A DNA stretch of 64,000 nt from Sthenelais limicola. Lineage: Eukaryota > Annelida > Polychaeta > Phyllodocida > Sigalionidae. Within the stretch, counting starts at the first letter, position 1, and each line of letters starts with the position of its first letter. This document shows positions 50,791 to 62,253 of the stretch, piece by piece. Made by a program: the position numbers and the translations under genes. Under the pieces are notes generated by a model. It worked only from the letters and a program-made list of their open reading frames with translations, did not search any database and was not told the DNA's origin. The stretch spans positions 146,486,314-146,550,313 of the forward strand of contig OW804095.1 of assembly GCA_942159475.1 (NCBI GenBank). Direction: 5' to 3'.

Positions 50791-50998
50791 CCTCCCTCTG
50801 AGCTCTCCCGCCCTTGATATAATTAAATGTGTTGATAAAGGCGTAAAGCAACCAATCTCACTCACTCACTCACCCACTCATATAGAAATACTTTTTACAT
50901 TTCCTAATTGTCGTTGTTCATCATTTCAAATATACAGACATCTCAAAATCCATTTCTTTCGACTTGTGACTCACTTTCTTGTGACACATGACATGTGG
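50600..50998 (+). mobile_element. MITE family B, rearranged
   Basis: It keeps the B middle (ATTAGTATTTGTCCACCCAG) and the B right end (CGACTTGTGACTCACTTTC) with CT-rich sequence in between. Confidence 0.55.
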
Positions 50999-51512
50999 TA
51001 TCCGGCGTTTTCCCCGCCAACATTCTCCCTGCAAAATGACTTCTCCGCCGACATTTTCCTTGCCAATAAATCCTTAAAATTTGAATTTGTCTGGACGCCA
51101 AAGAATTTTGAAAATTTGCTGAAATTCTCATATATAGACAGATAGCCTCATCATTGAATTCATTTGTACCAGTTGAGTGGGAATTGGTAATACAATTCCA
51201 CATGTCAAACGCAGCAATAAAGTTCTATTGTTTGATGTGAATGAATGAAAAGAATAGTATTTAGATAGTTCTCATGTGTAATTCTCACTATTTCGAAGTA
51301 GCATATTAGGCCTTTCTTCATTATCAAACTATGGTGTATCAAATTGTTCCTTTGAATGAATTCCAAGCTTTAGACACATGTAGATCGATTTCACTTTGGG
51401 AGAAAATATATTTGTTGTCAATTTTGAAGAAAAGTCACGTGCAAATGGAAGACCTACCATGGAGAATTGTTTACCTGTTCACGAATGTAACTGTATTACT
51501 TCATGAATAAAA

Positions 51513-51513
<1 letters not shown>

Positions 51514-51550
<37 letters not shown>
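51514..51550. repeat. (TA)n microsatellite
   Basis: About 17 TA units without interruption. Confidence 0.95.
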
Positions 51551-51551
<1 letters not shown>

Positions 51552-51952
51552 CTACTGTCGAGTAACATATCATGTAATAAGGCCATTTTATTCTATGATT
51601 CTATTCTATCTCCTATTTTAATGTCGTTTAAAATGGATATCTGACACATAGATATCTTCACTTTATATATAAGCTCGATTCCACTTTATATATTAAAAAT
51701 AGATTTGTTTTATTCTTAAAACGTGAATATTCCTATGCACCAATATTCCAGCTATCCATTCTGATAGTTTCAAGTAGTAGACGCTTAGCTTTGATGGAAC
51801 ACTAAATGCCTGAGAGGGCAAAGAAGACCCGTTGGAAAGTGTAAATTTGCATAATTAAAAGTTATTAATTATTGCCAAGCATTGGACAATAATTCAATGG
51901 GGGATGTTTTCATGACGTAATGAGAGAAGTCCAAGATCTTACAATGCATTAT

Positions 51953-52191
51953 GTGGGTCAGATTTTCAGAAAATGTACAATTGCCAGCTCTACACATTTA
52001 GGAAATTCTCCTAAATTAGGCTGAAAAATGAAGAATACCAGGTATATCTGAGCATAGTTGGTATCGCATTGATTTAAAGTATCGGTCCTGTTATGTTAAA
52101 CTGCATTTTGAACCTCATTTCTGTCTTAAATGTGGGTTATTTGAGAGAATTAGTGAAGGTGAATTGTACATTTTCTGAAAATCTGACCCAT
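51953..52191 (-). mobile_element. MITE family A, subfamily II (inverted)
   Basis: GTGGGTCAGATTTTCAGAAA to TGAAAATCTGACCCAT. Confidence 0.84.
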
Positions 52192-52291
52192 GTAGAACAC
52201 TGAAATAGGCGGAGCACATGTCGGCGGGGAGAATGTTGGCGGGGACATTGCTGCGGGGAGCTTGTCGGCGGGGAGAATGTTAGTAGGGGAA

Positions 52292-53193
52292 TGTCCTAGA
52301 ACCATCACATATATGTAATGGAATGTTATCCCCTTATTGGCTAAAAACTTTACATAAGATGTCTGCTTTCCTACAATTAAAACTAATGTTCAAACAATTG
52401 TTGGACAGTATTGATAAAGGAATCACTTGTATCACCTTAAATATGAAGCTACTAATATATTAATTAAATGGATCCGAAGCCACTCAAAAATTCACTTTTC
52501 TGATCTTTATTATTCCTTTGAATTTGAATTCCCATTTCCTGCAAAATGATTCTTACAAAAGCTAAAGAGAATATTTAAATAGTGTTAGTAGATGCTTTTG
52601 GAACAGGAGCAGTAGGATGTTGATAATATTTCCTCTTAAGATAGCACTATCCTTTGTTCTATATCAAATATGAAAGGATATCTCTTATTCATAAGATCTG
52701 TTCAAGCAGAAATTTCTATGCATTTATTATGGGCAAGGTTTAAGAGGAAGCATAACATCACTTCACTTATAGTCATTACAGCTGTATTATCGTCTAATTC
52801 TGTGCAAATAATAGGCTGGCACTAAATATTGTGACTGTTGGAGAAAAAATAACAAAAAAATTGGTTGTACATAAATGATTTTTATATCATGACTGAAACT
52901 GATTAGAGGTCAAAAATAGTGATTATATATTATCACGAAAGGTATGTGTCGTCAAGCGACCTTATCCATTGTATCTTGATCTGTAATAACTATCTGAGAC
53001 GGTACAATGTTTTCAAAGTCTCATCAGGTATGGTAATTAATAGGTTAATAATACTGACTATCATAAATTAAATGAATTAAATATCTTGATGTATAATAAT
53101 TAATTTTTGTCATTGAGTGTGCATGAGATTACCATGTTCGCATGGGAATGTCATCAATAAATTTAAAAAAAAAAAAAAAAAATAGATGGGCAA
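52292..53193. other. gene-free stretch
   Basis: Nothing supportable; an A run at 53163-53182 precedes a degenerate MITE A. Confidence 0.5.
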
Positions 53194-53421
53194 ATGGGTC
53201 AGGTCGTGAGAATATGTGCAATTGGCATCTCTACACATTAAGTAATTAGATTTTGCACCAGAATAATTAATGCTAGGTATATCTCAGTAATATTAGGTAT
53301 TGTGCTGTTTTAAACGATCTGTTATATTACGTTGCACATTATTTTGAACCTCATTTCTGTCTTCGCTTTGGATTACTTGAGATGTTACTGGAGATGGATT
53401 GTATATTTTCTGAAGATCTCA
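53194..53421 (-). mobile_element. MITE family A, degenerate (inverted)
   Basis: ATGGGTCAGGTCGTGAGAAT, GCATCTCTACACATTAAGT, to TGTATATTTTCTGAAGATCT. Confidence 0.6.
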
Positions 53422-54420
53422 TGAAGGAGCCAATAAACTATATAATTGATCCTATTTGCCCCAAATTGCCACTGAAGAAAATACAAAATAAAGAATAAAT
53501 TCGAGAATAAAAATTCGAGAATAAAAGCATGAACTTTTTCTACAGAAATAGCATATTTCGAATATATATACAGTACAAGGATAACATACATTCATTTGGC
53601 AAAATCTTCTTTTTTGAAAAGAATATCTTCACAAAACCTTTGAAGTATATATATCCTTTAGCATTGTCATGACGTTATAATCATTCCATTACTCCTCAAT
53701 TTAGACAATATTAATACAGCAGTATATCATACATCTCTATAATTCCGTGCACAGGTACTAAACGTCTAATATATGTGCATAGCACAAGGTATCCCACCGT
53801 TCACCTGATAACCCTTTGGGAAGAAGAGACCTCTTGTGGTAGAAATAGTAGTTACACCTGATGCCTGTCAGTACCTTCTTTCTCGGTCTCGGACTCATTC
53901 GAGAATCCTCGAGAAGATCTGAGAACTGGGTTTTGATTGATGGATGGAGATCAAGTGTAATATCAGGTACAAAGGACAAGTATGATTGGATTTTGTAGTT
54001 GAATAGGAATATATTAAATATGGTAAACAAACATTTAAAGCTACATCCTCTCTCTCTTTGTTTATTTTTTTCATATTGTTCTTGGCTATCATGTAGACGA
54101 ATATAGGGTAATTTTCTTCAGTATGTCGTGACCTTCTGTCATGTTTTATTTGATTAACACTGATATATTTGAAGTCCAAAACCAGTTTTGTTGTTCCATG
54201 ATTATATTGTAAATATGATTAAGATTTAGTAAATTGGTTTCTGTATTTTTATGGCAGCGCATGAGAGTATTTAACGTGTATTGTATCATTATTTCATGTA
54301 AAATGATATTTAAATGTATTTAGCCAATAATACTTTGCAAGAACAACACAGCTATTTCAACAAAAAGAATCTTGCCGAATGTACTCATAACTATTATGAC
54401 TAATACAACTGAATTAGTAG

Positions 54421-54658
54421 ATGGGTCAGATTTTCAGAAAATGTACAATTGGCAGCTGTACACATTTAGTAAATTCTGCTATATTAGGCACCACTTTGGT
54501 CAATACTAGGTAAATTCGAGTATATTCGGCATTGCATTGACGCTAGGGAACTGGTCGGTTAGGTTGAACTGTATTTGAAGTTTATTTTCGTCTGAAATTT
54601 GGGTTATTTGAGAAGGTTGGCGAAGTTGAATTGTACATTTTCTGAAAATCTGACCCAG
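54421..54658 (-). mobile_element. MITE family A, subfamily I (inverted)
   Basis: ATGGGTCAGATTTTCAGAAA to TGAAAATCTGACCCAG. Confidence 0.84.
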
Positions 54659-54679
54659 ATACTTTGTTGCTGTTATTAT

Positions 54680-54888
54680 GATATGCAAGGATTTGAAGTC
54701 GAAAAGGCCGTTAGTGGATACCACCACAGAAAAAGTCTCCGAAATATAAATGAGGATGTTCTGAGGCCCTGGAGTAAAAACAACCAGAAACAATCCTCCA
54801 AAGTTGTGGTATTTTAGATGTATTAGAACAGAACGAAACCAAATTAGAAAATCTGTTTTGTATCAATGTTAACTGAGCTTTAATAGAT
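54680..54888 (-). mobile_element. MITE family D (inverted), partial
   Basis: ATTTGAAGTCGAAAAGGCCG, CAGAAACAATCCTCCAAAGT and GTTAACTGAGCTTTAAT match reversed D copies. Confidence 0.55.
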
Positions 54889-54929
54889 GCTTAAACAAGA
54901 GATATCTCTACAAACACACACTTTCTACT

Positions 54930-55403
54930 CTTTTTTTCTTTTTTTTTTTATTTCATTTGGAAGGCCAGTTACATTAAATTGAAATAGGATTATAAAGAAA
55001 AGACGCAAGTGAGCCCTACCCGGGTGTCTTAGTGCGTTGCCTTAGGAGACCATAGGGGTCGAACAAGTTTTACAATCACCAAAATGTATCAAAGTAGGTA
55101 AAGAAAATGAAAATAAAATAAAACAATCCAGTCCATAAAACGTTGATTTGAATCACTGGTGGACGAAACCAAAGGTTTGTCTTCCTCCAGGGTACTACTG
55201 AGAACGTACAGAATTAGTTGAGTTTATCTCGAGCCAAAGAAATCCCCAACACATCGGGGATCTTTATGCCTAAGTAATTCGTGTTTTATTTTTATCCTTA
55301 TTTACCTAATTTTACTTAGTCTCTTATTCGTTAAATTATACTTCACTTCAAAATTAATACTCTGCCTAGAGCGAGATGGTAACGTATGGGAGACCTGGAT
55401 TTA
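54930..55403 (+). repeat. left part of the retroelement tail interrupted by the 3.4-kb element
   Basis: At least 55290-55403 matches the reverse complement of 20717-20830: GCGAGATGGTAACGT(A/C)TGGGAGA is shared. It probably belongs to the 3' untranslated end of a non-LTR retroelement that continues at 58811. The left limit is uncertain. A T-rich tract occurs at 54929-54951 and a small hairpin CCCCAACACATCGGGG at about 55243-55258. Confidence 0.6.
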
Positions 55404-55813
55404 TAGTAGGGCAGCTTAGCAAATTAATGTGGACTTTCGTGACAAAAGCACCAAATTTTTTCCACGTGTTGACAATTACCCTAGCTTTCAATTTTTGGTA
55501 GGCACCACTTTCACCCGATATATTATGGCGGCCATCTTGGATTTTTAAGATCGCCATCATGTATAATCCTACATCTACCAATATCTCAGCTTCTATACCA
55601 CGTAGGATCACAATCTTGGTGTCTAAACATATATTTTCAGGGTCAAGGAGCACGCCTATGCCATTTAAAAAAAGCTTAGATTGTATTCATTAACAAAAAA
55701 ACAAATATATGACAGAATATTGTCATCAGGACCTATGCGCCATCACTATGGTATACAACTGTAGAAAGAATATCAACCATAACAATACTGTCAAGTTTAG
55801 AGAAGGACTAGAT
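55404..55813 (+). repeat. left terminal inverted repeat of the 3.4-kb element
   Basis: It aligns with the reverse complement of 58348-58807, including shared words GGCGGCCATCTTGGA, GACAGAATATTGTCATCAGG and GTTTAGAGAAGGACTAGAT. Relative to the right end it lacks about 50 bp near its inner part. A minus-strand 95-codon ORF inside it is incidental. Confidence 0.88.
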
Positions 55814-56126
55814 TGGCAGCTGTCTTGGATTTGCAAGATCGCCATCATCAAAAAACATAACTAATATCTCAGCTTCTAAGCCATGTAAGATCATAATTCT
55901 TGTATCTAAACATACATTTCAATGGTCAGGGTACACACCTATACAATTTAAAAAAGGATTAGATTGTATTTATTGAAACAAAAATGAAATATATGACAAA
56001 ATATCATCATCAGGCCCTATGTGTAATCTCTTTGGTATACAACAGCAAGAATAATAGTGTTAGTAATAACTGTTAGTGAACATAATATCAATATCAAACA
56101 TAACAATAGTGTCAAGTCTTTCTCAA
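55814..56126 (+). repeat. second, tandem copy of the inner left TIR
   Basis: From CTTGGATTTGCAAGATCGCC to GTGTCAAGTC this repeats the inner three quarters of the preceding TIR in the same orientation, with more divergence and without the outer ~100 bp. It keeps the segment (GTTAGTAATAACTGTTAG) that the outer left TIR has lost but the right TIR has. Confidence 0.8.
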
Positions 56127-56239
56127 ATGTTTGCTATGGACCTTGTCCCTCTGCACAACAAGTGAATTAAATAGAAACCAGTTTGAGTTGCTCAACCTCT
56201 CTAATGCGACCTTTCTTTGGTGACAGCACCTTCCATCAT

Positions 56240-58282
56240 CAGGCATTGCTGACTCTTTTCTGAGAGCCTTAAATAAGGCATGCTCACCAAGTGACTTTTC
56301 TGGCTCTTGCAAAGCTCAAGGAGGATGCTTTCTTGCCCACTGAAGGAGCTCACAGTGAGGATGTCAAAGAGGTATGGAGGCAGAGAATGGTACAGAAGAG
56401 TCCAACAATCCAATACTGGGATATTGTTTTCACTATGGAACTCTGAGGTCTCAGATCTCACCAAGAAGGGAATTTTTATATTGAAAGTCTGAAGGCATTG
56501 GCTCCATGTTTTTTTTGCACTAGACCACCACGATTATGCACATTGGATCCTAATACACATCCAAGATATGGAGTCTTCCACAATTGGAGTCCACCATCCA
56601 TTCTCAAAGAGTTTGGGGAGCACAGTCACTGGGTTATCCACAAAACCACCAACATATTTTCAACCATCCCAATCAATCAAGCCCATGAACAAAATAATGA
56701 GGTTGTCAAGGGGTCAATGATAGGGGATGCAATTGATCTGACAGAGAATTCTTCAGCCTTCAGAAAACGGATGGTCTCAGGGCCTGAACAACCAAGGTTG
56801 CTGAAGGAGTTTGAAGAGGAATACTTACCTAAAGAAGCATGCCCTTCCTCTTTTCCATTGTCCACAGCCATGCAAGAGCCAAATCAAAACAAGCAGGGAA
56901 AATCTCTTCACTCAAGAATGATGTGGAGCTGTTCTCCCACTTGTACATTGTGATGCAGCACAGGATGAGAGACATGATTACATGCTTCAGCCATGAGAAC
57001 CAACCCTCCCTTCCTTCAATATCTCATGGAGGAAATCTTGCTTTGGAAAGAAATCAGATCTGTTAACCATTCTGACCAAGGACACCCAGATTCCATTGAT
57101 GTGAGGCTTCTTGATGGAGCTGCTGTGGTGCTCCCCACTAACAATGCTGTAATATTTGATGAGTATGCTATCAGGTCTTTGTTCCACCCATCATAAAACA
57201 ACTAGAAAACTCAAAATGAGTTGATGTAATATGGGACAAATACATCCCAATCAGCATAAAAAATCTACCCAAGAAAAGCGAGGAAAGGGAATTCGGAGAA
57301 AAGTTGTAGGTTAAAATAAGATCACAGGAAAGTGAGCATACTTTTTGGGTGGCCCAACCAACAAAGAGGAACTGTTTACATTCCTGTCCAACAAGATTGC
57401 CACTGTGGATTGCCCCAAAGATAAGGAAATCATCATCACATCTGGTAACAAAACTATTCTTCAAGGAACTGATTGATCCATGACACTATGTGATCATGAG
57501 GAAGCAGACGCTAGGCTGCTGATCCACCTACTGGATGACCTTCTGAATGGCAGTACCAACTGTGTGGTGCACACTCTTGACACAGATGTAGTGGTGATCA
57601 TAATTGGCCACATCCATTACCTGATCACCTTGTGCAGAGATTGAACATTTGAATTGCCTTTGGTACAGGCAAGAACTGTACATATCATCAATGCCAACTA
57701 TGACTGCTTGGATAGAGAGAAGTCCCTTGCCCTCCCTGTCTTCCACAGTATCAGGGGATGTGATACCACATCTGCATTTTTTGGAAGAGGCAATAAGTCA
57801 GCATGGGAGGCATGGCTTTGCTACCAAGATGTGAGACAAGCCTTTACAGACATGGCATCCCTTACCTTATACAGAGGTCAGTGCTTAACATTTCCAGTTC
57901 CTTGAACGCATCACTATTATTCTATATGACAAGGCCAGTAATCTGGATCATTTTGATGTAGCCAAAAGGGGAAGATAACAGAGAACCTCCCACCAACACA
58001 GGATGCACTGTTGCAGCACTACAAGAGAGTTTCATTACGGAGTGGAATATGGTTGGCCATTAAGTAAACAGCATGTACCTGTCTAGAAGGTTAGGGCTGG
58101 GCTTCGCCAAGGACAGCCAATCATGGATCCCTGTGTGGACCACATTACTTGTTACCTGTAGGGCCTACAGTGAACTTGTAAAGTGTAGTTGCAAGAGTCA
58201 AAAAAGGTGTTGGACAAGGTGTACATGCCAAAAGGCTTGTTGGAAATGCACTGAACTCTGCTATTGCAATTGTGAGAAATAG
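56240..58282 (+). pseudogene. broken gene of an uncharacterised HEQNN/DHEEAD/GCDTTS/CXC protein family
   Basis: Successive plus-strand frames carry the recognisable landmarks of one protein: FFALDHHDYAHW (about 56510-56545), IPINQAHEQNNEVVKG then LTEN and RMVSGPE (56660-56800), CDHEEADARLLIH (57490-57528), DTDVVVIII (57578-57604), GCDTTSAFFGRG (57757-57792), and a cysteine cluster KCSCKSQKRC...RCTCQKACWKC (58178-58282) resembling the tesmin/TSO1 CXC DNA-binding domain. I recall this domain order from multi-copy uncharacterised proteins of molluscs, cnidarians and fish. The acidic EEAD, DTD and GCD blocks resemble the order of acidic motifs in FEN/PIN nucleases; that is inference. Frameshifts separate the blocks, stops occur at about 57474 and 57640, and the N-terminal half is absent, so this copy is dead. 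Confidence 0.78.
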
Positions 58283-58347
58283 GGTAAGTGCAGTCAGACC
58301 CACTGATGATATTTTTCCATGTCTTTGGTTTTGTGTTGTGAAAAATG

Positions 58348-58807
58348 ATCTAGTCCTTCTCTAAACTTGTCACTATTTTTATGGTTGATATTTTTATTAT
58401 GTTTACTAACAGTTATTAACAACACTATAAATCTTGCTATGGTTGTATACCATATTGAAGGCACATGGAGCCTGATGACAATATTCTGTCATATATTTGT
58501 TTTTTTTGTTAATAAATACAATCTAATCTTTTTTTAAATGGCATAGGCGTGTTCCTTGACCCTGAAAATGTATGTTTAGACACCAAGATTGTGATCCTAA
58601 GTGGTATAGAAGCAGAGATATTGGTAAATGTAGGATTTTACATGATGGCGATCGTAAAAATCCAAGATGGCCGCCATAATATATTGGGAAAAGTGGTGCC
58701 TACCAAAAATTGATAGCTAGGACAATTGTGAACATATGGTAAAAATTTGGTGCTTTTGTCACGAACGTCCACATTCATCTCAAATATGGCCTTAAGCTGC
58801 CCTACTA
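58348..58807 (-). repeat. right terminal inverted repeat of the 3.4-kb element
   Basis: This is the reverse complement of 55404-55813, ending GCTGCCCTACTA at 58807. Confidence 0.88.
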
Positions 58808-58922
58808 TTAATCTAGATGACTGTATACCTATTTGTCAATTTTTCTATTTGTTATGTCCTTATTCTCATTATGTACTATGTGAGTTCGATAAATAAAGTA
58901 GTATCTTATCTTATCTTATATA
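58808..58922 (+). repeat. right part of the interrupted retroelement tail, ending in (ATCTT)n
   Basis: ATCTAGATGACTGTATACC follows the TTA duplicate and the segment ends GTTCGATAAATAAAGTAG then TATCTTATCTTATCTTA. Such a short 3' tandem tail is typical of non-LTR retroelements. The same unit is found inverted at 20622-20726. Confidence 0.72.
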
Positions 58923-59340
58923 ATACGGACTATGATAACAATGTATGTTTCTTTTCATGTACCATTTATTCCCCAAGATCAAAATTAAGGAAAAGTTAAT
59001 ATCATCTGATAATAATCCATACAAAAGTTCTGGATCCTTCAACTAGGAGTTGCCAAATGTCAATGTCAAATAAAGGCTTCGGTCAGAATCTTAGAATCAT
59101 GTCTTAGGAAAATCTATCCCAGATTGTTTTAGAATAGTGCATCACCAGGATAATTGTAACAAATTAATTTGAATCAGATGGCTAACATTCAACTTTCCAA
59201 TTTCTGTCACATGGACAAAGGTCAGTATATAGACAAGTCACATTGTCAATACAATTATCAATTTATCCTAATGTTTCATTTTAAGAAGTCTTAAAGGTCG
59301 ATAAAATAAAAGTGTACTTAATATTTTCCCAATTCTATTT

Positions 59341-59854
59341 TCATATAATGGGTATTTCGTTAATATTCCCGTCAAACTTATCTAAATGTGTATGCAATTC
59401 TGTTGTATTTTCCCAGAGACGAAGCATCACTAAATCTATATCACTGGTAAAGTAACATTTCATGAATGAAGTGCCTATCGTGACTATTTCAGCGTGGGTA
59501 GGCTCAGACAATCTCTTACTCCCAAGAAAAGCTTTTCCCAAAGAAAATAATGTGTGGTTGTCAAAAAACACATTCTCTATCCCTGTATCAAAGAAATAAC
59601 CTCCATAGCATACCCTGCATGACTTCCCATCAGGCCTTGAGTGACATTCCGGTCCTACATCTTTCTTACAATATCGCTCACTCACACCTCTTATCAATGC
59701 GCACCCTCCGTCTTGCCAAGACCAGGGCAAATCGCACGTGCCTGGTTCGTATGTCACTCGATGAATAACATCGAACGGGCTTCCACTGTAGTGCACGGGT
59801 GACCAGTCAAGGATCTGCCTCCCAGGGGGCAGCACTGACGGGTACCCTGTCAGG
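59341..59854 (-). CDS. unrecognised cysteine-rich terminal exon candidate
   Basis: It follows an acceptor CCCATACAG (AG at 59855-59856); one base completes a codon, then about 170 codons end EIPII and a stop at 59341. It contains GTCDLPWSWQDGGCALI, YCKKDVGPECHS and SCRVCYGGYFFDTGIENVFF, about eight cysteines in all, and two N-x-T sequons (NHT, NTT). This suggests an extracellular or secreted protein. No hydrophobic anchor is visible. No upstream exon was identified; a G-rich tract lies at 59982-60007. I do not recognise the family. It could be the 3' exon of a gene extending to the right. Confidence 0.5.
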
Positions 59855-61585
59855 CTGTATGGGTGAAGTTATGATTTGTTTCCTCTCTTGTTTGCGCCTG
59901 ATATATCATCCCCACTTTAGCTGTGCTGCAAACAATGTGTTGTAGGTTTTTTTGCCAGTTGGAGAGGGTGGAGGGCGGTGAGGGGGGGGGGGGTAGGGGG
60001 GGGGGGGTACTACACTTTATCACATACTTCATTCTTTATCATACACCATGTATGTATCATAACTGATCCTATCATGTAGATTAACAACTATCATCTTTCC
60101 TTTTACACTAATTACTAATTACCTTTACTTATGCACCACTCCTTTCCTTCTATAGTATAGTAGGACTGCACCTAACAGCCCCTGGCGGAAAATCATGGAC
60201 AATGCTAAATAATAGCCCCCCGTGAGCCTTGTATATCCTTATCACTTATGGCTGTATAAATATGCTAAATTTAAAAAAAAATAAAAAAAAATTTATCTTA
60301 GCTTCGTTTTCTAAGCAGTTACCCTCATATGGTACTTCTAAGGTTAAACTGTTAGAATTATTTTAATAACGACGATGTGTTTTATGTACAGCCCCTTTAG
60401 TTACATTTGAAGTGCTATATTAACCACTTATGGTATGAGTAAAATCCCAGTTGTAGAATATACTAATAGAGTACAAAGTATTGATGTAGCATTCAGTCAT
60501 GTTAATTAATTACAGTGAGTTTTGGTGTCAAACATGAATAATTTGTTTAATTCTTCCGGAATACCCTGAGGCTATGATAAGGTGACCGGGAGGAGACCAC
60601 ACGTAACCTGCTGAGTCTCCCGCCCCCGCAATACAATTGCTAACTAAAACTAAAAGATAAACACACTAAAATCCCCATACCTTCCAGACATAACAAAGAA
60701 CTAGCAACGTCTGACGGATAGAGCGTTTATACAGGCCTCTAATAAATAATAACAAAAGGAACCAAACTAAGAATGAGTAAAAGTAACTTCTTCATCAAAT
60801 GTTTCATTGAACCACCTTGTGGAATATATAGACTTATGGAGAATCAAATGTAGCTATGTTCTTTATGGGGCCTGCATCTTATCTCCCCTATATGTAGGTA
60901 ATAGGTGCATTTGATTTTCCATACCTCCATGTTAGCTATGGGTCTGGTATATGTACACATAAACATGGCTTCATTTGGTGCACACCATGAAACGTGGTTG
61001 ACTATTTCCAAGCTTTTACCAACTTTACAAGTTTACAATCTTCAAGTATGTTATATAGTTGATAATTCTAAATGTCTAATGTGTCTAATCTAAATGTGTC
61101 TGATATGTGCATGCATAGCTGATAATACACTTTTAATACAAGACAGACAGGCACAATTTACTTTGTCTCCAAATATACATATATTCAAATCAAAATTAGA
61201 TCACTACCCTTACAATTGCACGTACAACAATAAGCATCAAGCCAGGAGTTATTTCTTTTCTAGAGTACCCCCCCCCCCCTCCCCGCCACCCCCTACAGCT
61301 CGACCCGGGCAATACGGAAAATGTACAAGAAATGAGCATTGTTTCCTCGTCCTCGGATATATTTCTCCCATCAATAACTCTGTGATTGACTAGGCTACAT
61401 TAATGTCGCTGATTCACCCAATCCCACTTGGACGTACGCCTGGAGTTGTCTCATTCCTCCTCACTTTTCTATTCATGGCACTGTTTGCTTTTTTCTCCGG
61501 GCAGAATGAAAAAAAATAAAAATGTGAACGCTTGTTCATGTTCTTAATATTACTCATATCTCTCTCGTTATTTCCGAATGTCATA
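59855..61585. other. gene-free stretch
   Basis: It has G runs at 59982-60007, a C run at about 61268-61279 and an A-rich patch at 60272-60291. No exon or RNA gene was seen. Confidence 0.45.
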
Positions 61586-61795
61586 GACGGGTGAATTCGT
61601 CGGAGAATGTAAAATTCGCCTTCCAATCTTCTCAAAAGATCGAAACTTAAGACAGAAATAAGGTTAAAAATACAGTTCAACATTTATATAAGTGAATATA
61701 TTTTCTGAATAAACTTAATACCAAATACTAACACTTTACTAAGGATTACTAAGAAAGTGGAGCTGCCCATGGTATATTCGACATGACCCATAAAC
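61586..61795 (+). mobile_element. MITE family A, degenerate
   Basis: GACGGGTGAATTCGTCGGAG, then TTAAGACAGAAATAAGGTTA, ending GGTATATTCGACATGACCC. Confidence 0.5.
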
Positions 61796-61867
61796 GCATA
61801 CATGGTGACAATGCAGACCTAGTTTTCTTCATATTACAGAAATGCATTCAAGTTACATTTTATTACT

Positions 61868-62010
61868 AGTAATAATAATGATAGATTTTATTTCCATCTC
61901 ACAGTTACATATGAATTAAGTCAAAAGATAATAATGGAATTGGAATACTGTCTGTGCTATTCACAGCTCTTCCGAGTAACCCGTCGTTTGGAACATATAA
62001 GAAGTTCTAA
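61868..62010. repeat. repeat resembling the insert in the B copy at 36605
   Basis: TTTTATTTCCATCTCACAGT and CTGTGCTATTCACAGCTCTT parallel 36620-36700. Confidence 0.4.
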
Positions 62011-62109
62011 GTTATAACAGTTGACTAGTTGACTATGCGTCTCCATAGTCCATTGTCCATACTCAGAATAATACCTCGTGTATAAAAAAAAACTTTTCCG
62101 AAAAATTAA

Positions 62110-62240
62110 TCCCTGCCTTCAAAGTCATGGAGCTATAACCACCTAAGAAAGTGAATAAAAGGATTAACAACCTTCATTTCGGACCGGCCGGTGCACTGTT
62201 CGTGTATAAGAACAGTGCACCAGTAGCCCCTCAATGTCAG
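62110..62240 (-). repeat. dispersed repeat C (inverted)
   Basis: TAACCACCTAAGAAAGTGAA, GGATTAACAACCTTCATTTC and an internal hairpin CGGTGCACTGTTC/GAACAGTGCACC. Confidence 0.65.
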
Positions 62241-62253
62241 TCATGATTCATAT

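Larger units (their letters stand above)
51003..52290. repeat. inverted GC-rich motif clusters about 1.2 kb apart
   Basis: 51003-51065 reads, on the minus strand, AATGTCGGCGGAGAA and GAGAATGTTGGCGGGGAAAA. 52217-52285 reads GTCGGCGGGGAGAATGTTGG and repeats GTCGGCGGGGAGAATGTTAG on the plus strand. They could be the subterminal ends of an element holding a family A copy; not proven. Confidence 0.5.
55404..58807 (+). mobile_element. 3404-bp terminal-inverted-repeat element with TTA target duplication
   Basis: Ends are TAGTAGGGCAGCTTA and its complement. Inverted repeats run about 410 bp on the left (55404-55813) and 460 bp on the right (58348-58807). TTA flanks both ends (55401-55403 and 58808-58810). 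Removing the element plus one TTA restores the sequence of an uninterrupted relative at 20711-20726, which fixes the boundaries. The interior holds a decayed plus-strand gene with no recognised transposase. A 3-bp TTA duplication recalls PIF/Harbinger target choice, but the superfamily is undetermined. Confidence 0.88.

Noticed and set aside
50591..51145. 184-codon plus-strand ORF
   Set aside because: It runs across a rearranged MITE B, a CT-rich tract and the GC-rich motif cluster; no coherent domain.
53758..54179. Minus-strand ORFs considered as the missing N-terminal nAChR exon
   Set aside because: LLEDSR superficially recalls the LL-D-Y motif, but no signal peptide, no fitting splice phase and no further match.
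55366..55653. 95-codon minus-strand ORF
   Set aside because: It lies within the left terminal inverted repeat of the 3.4-kb element and its mate in the right repeat is broken.
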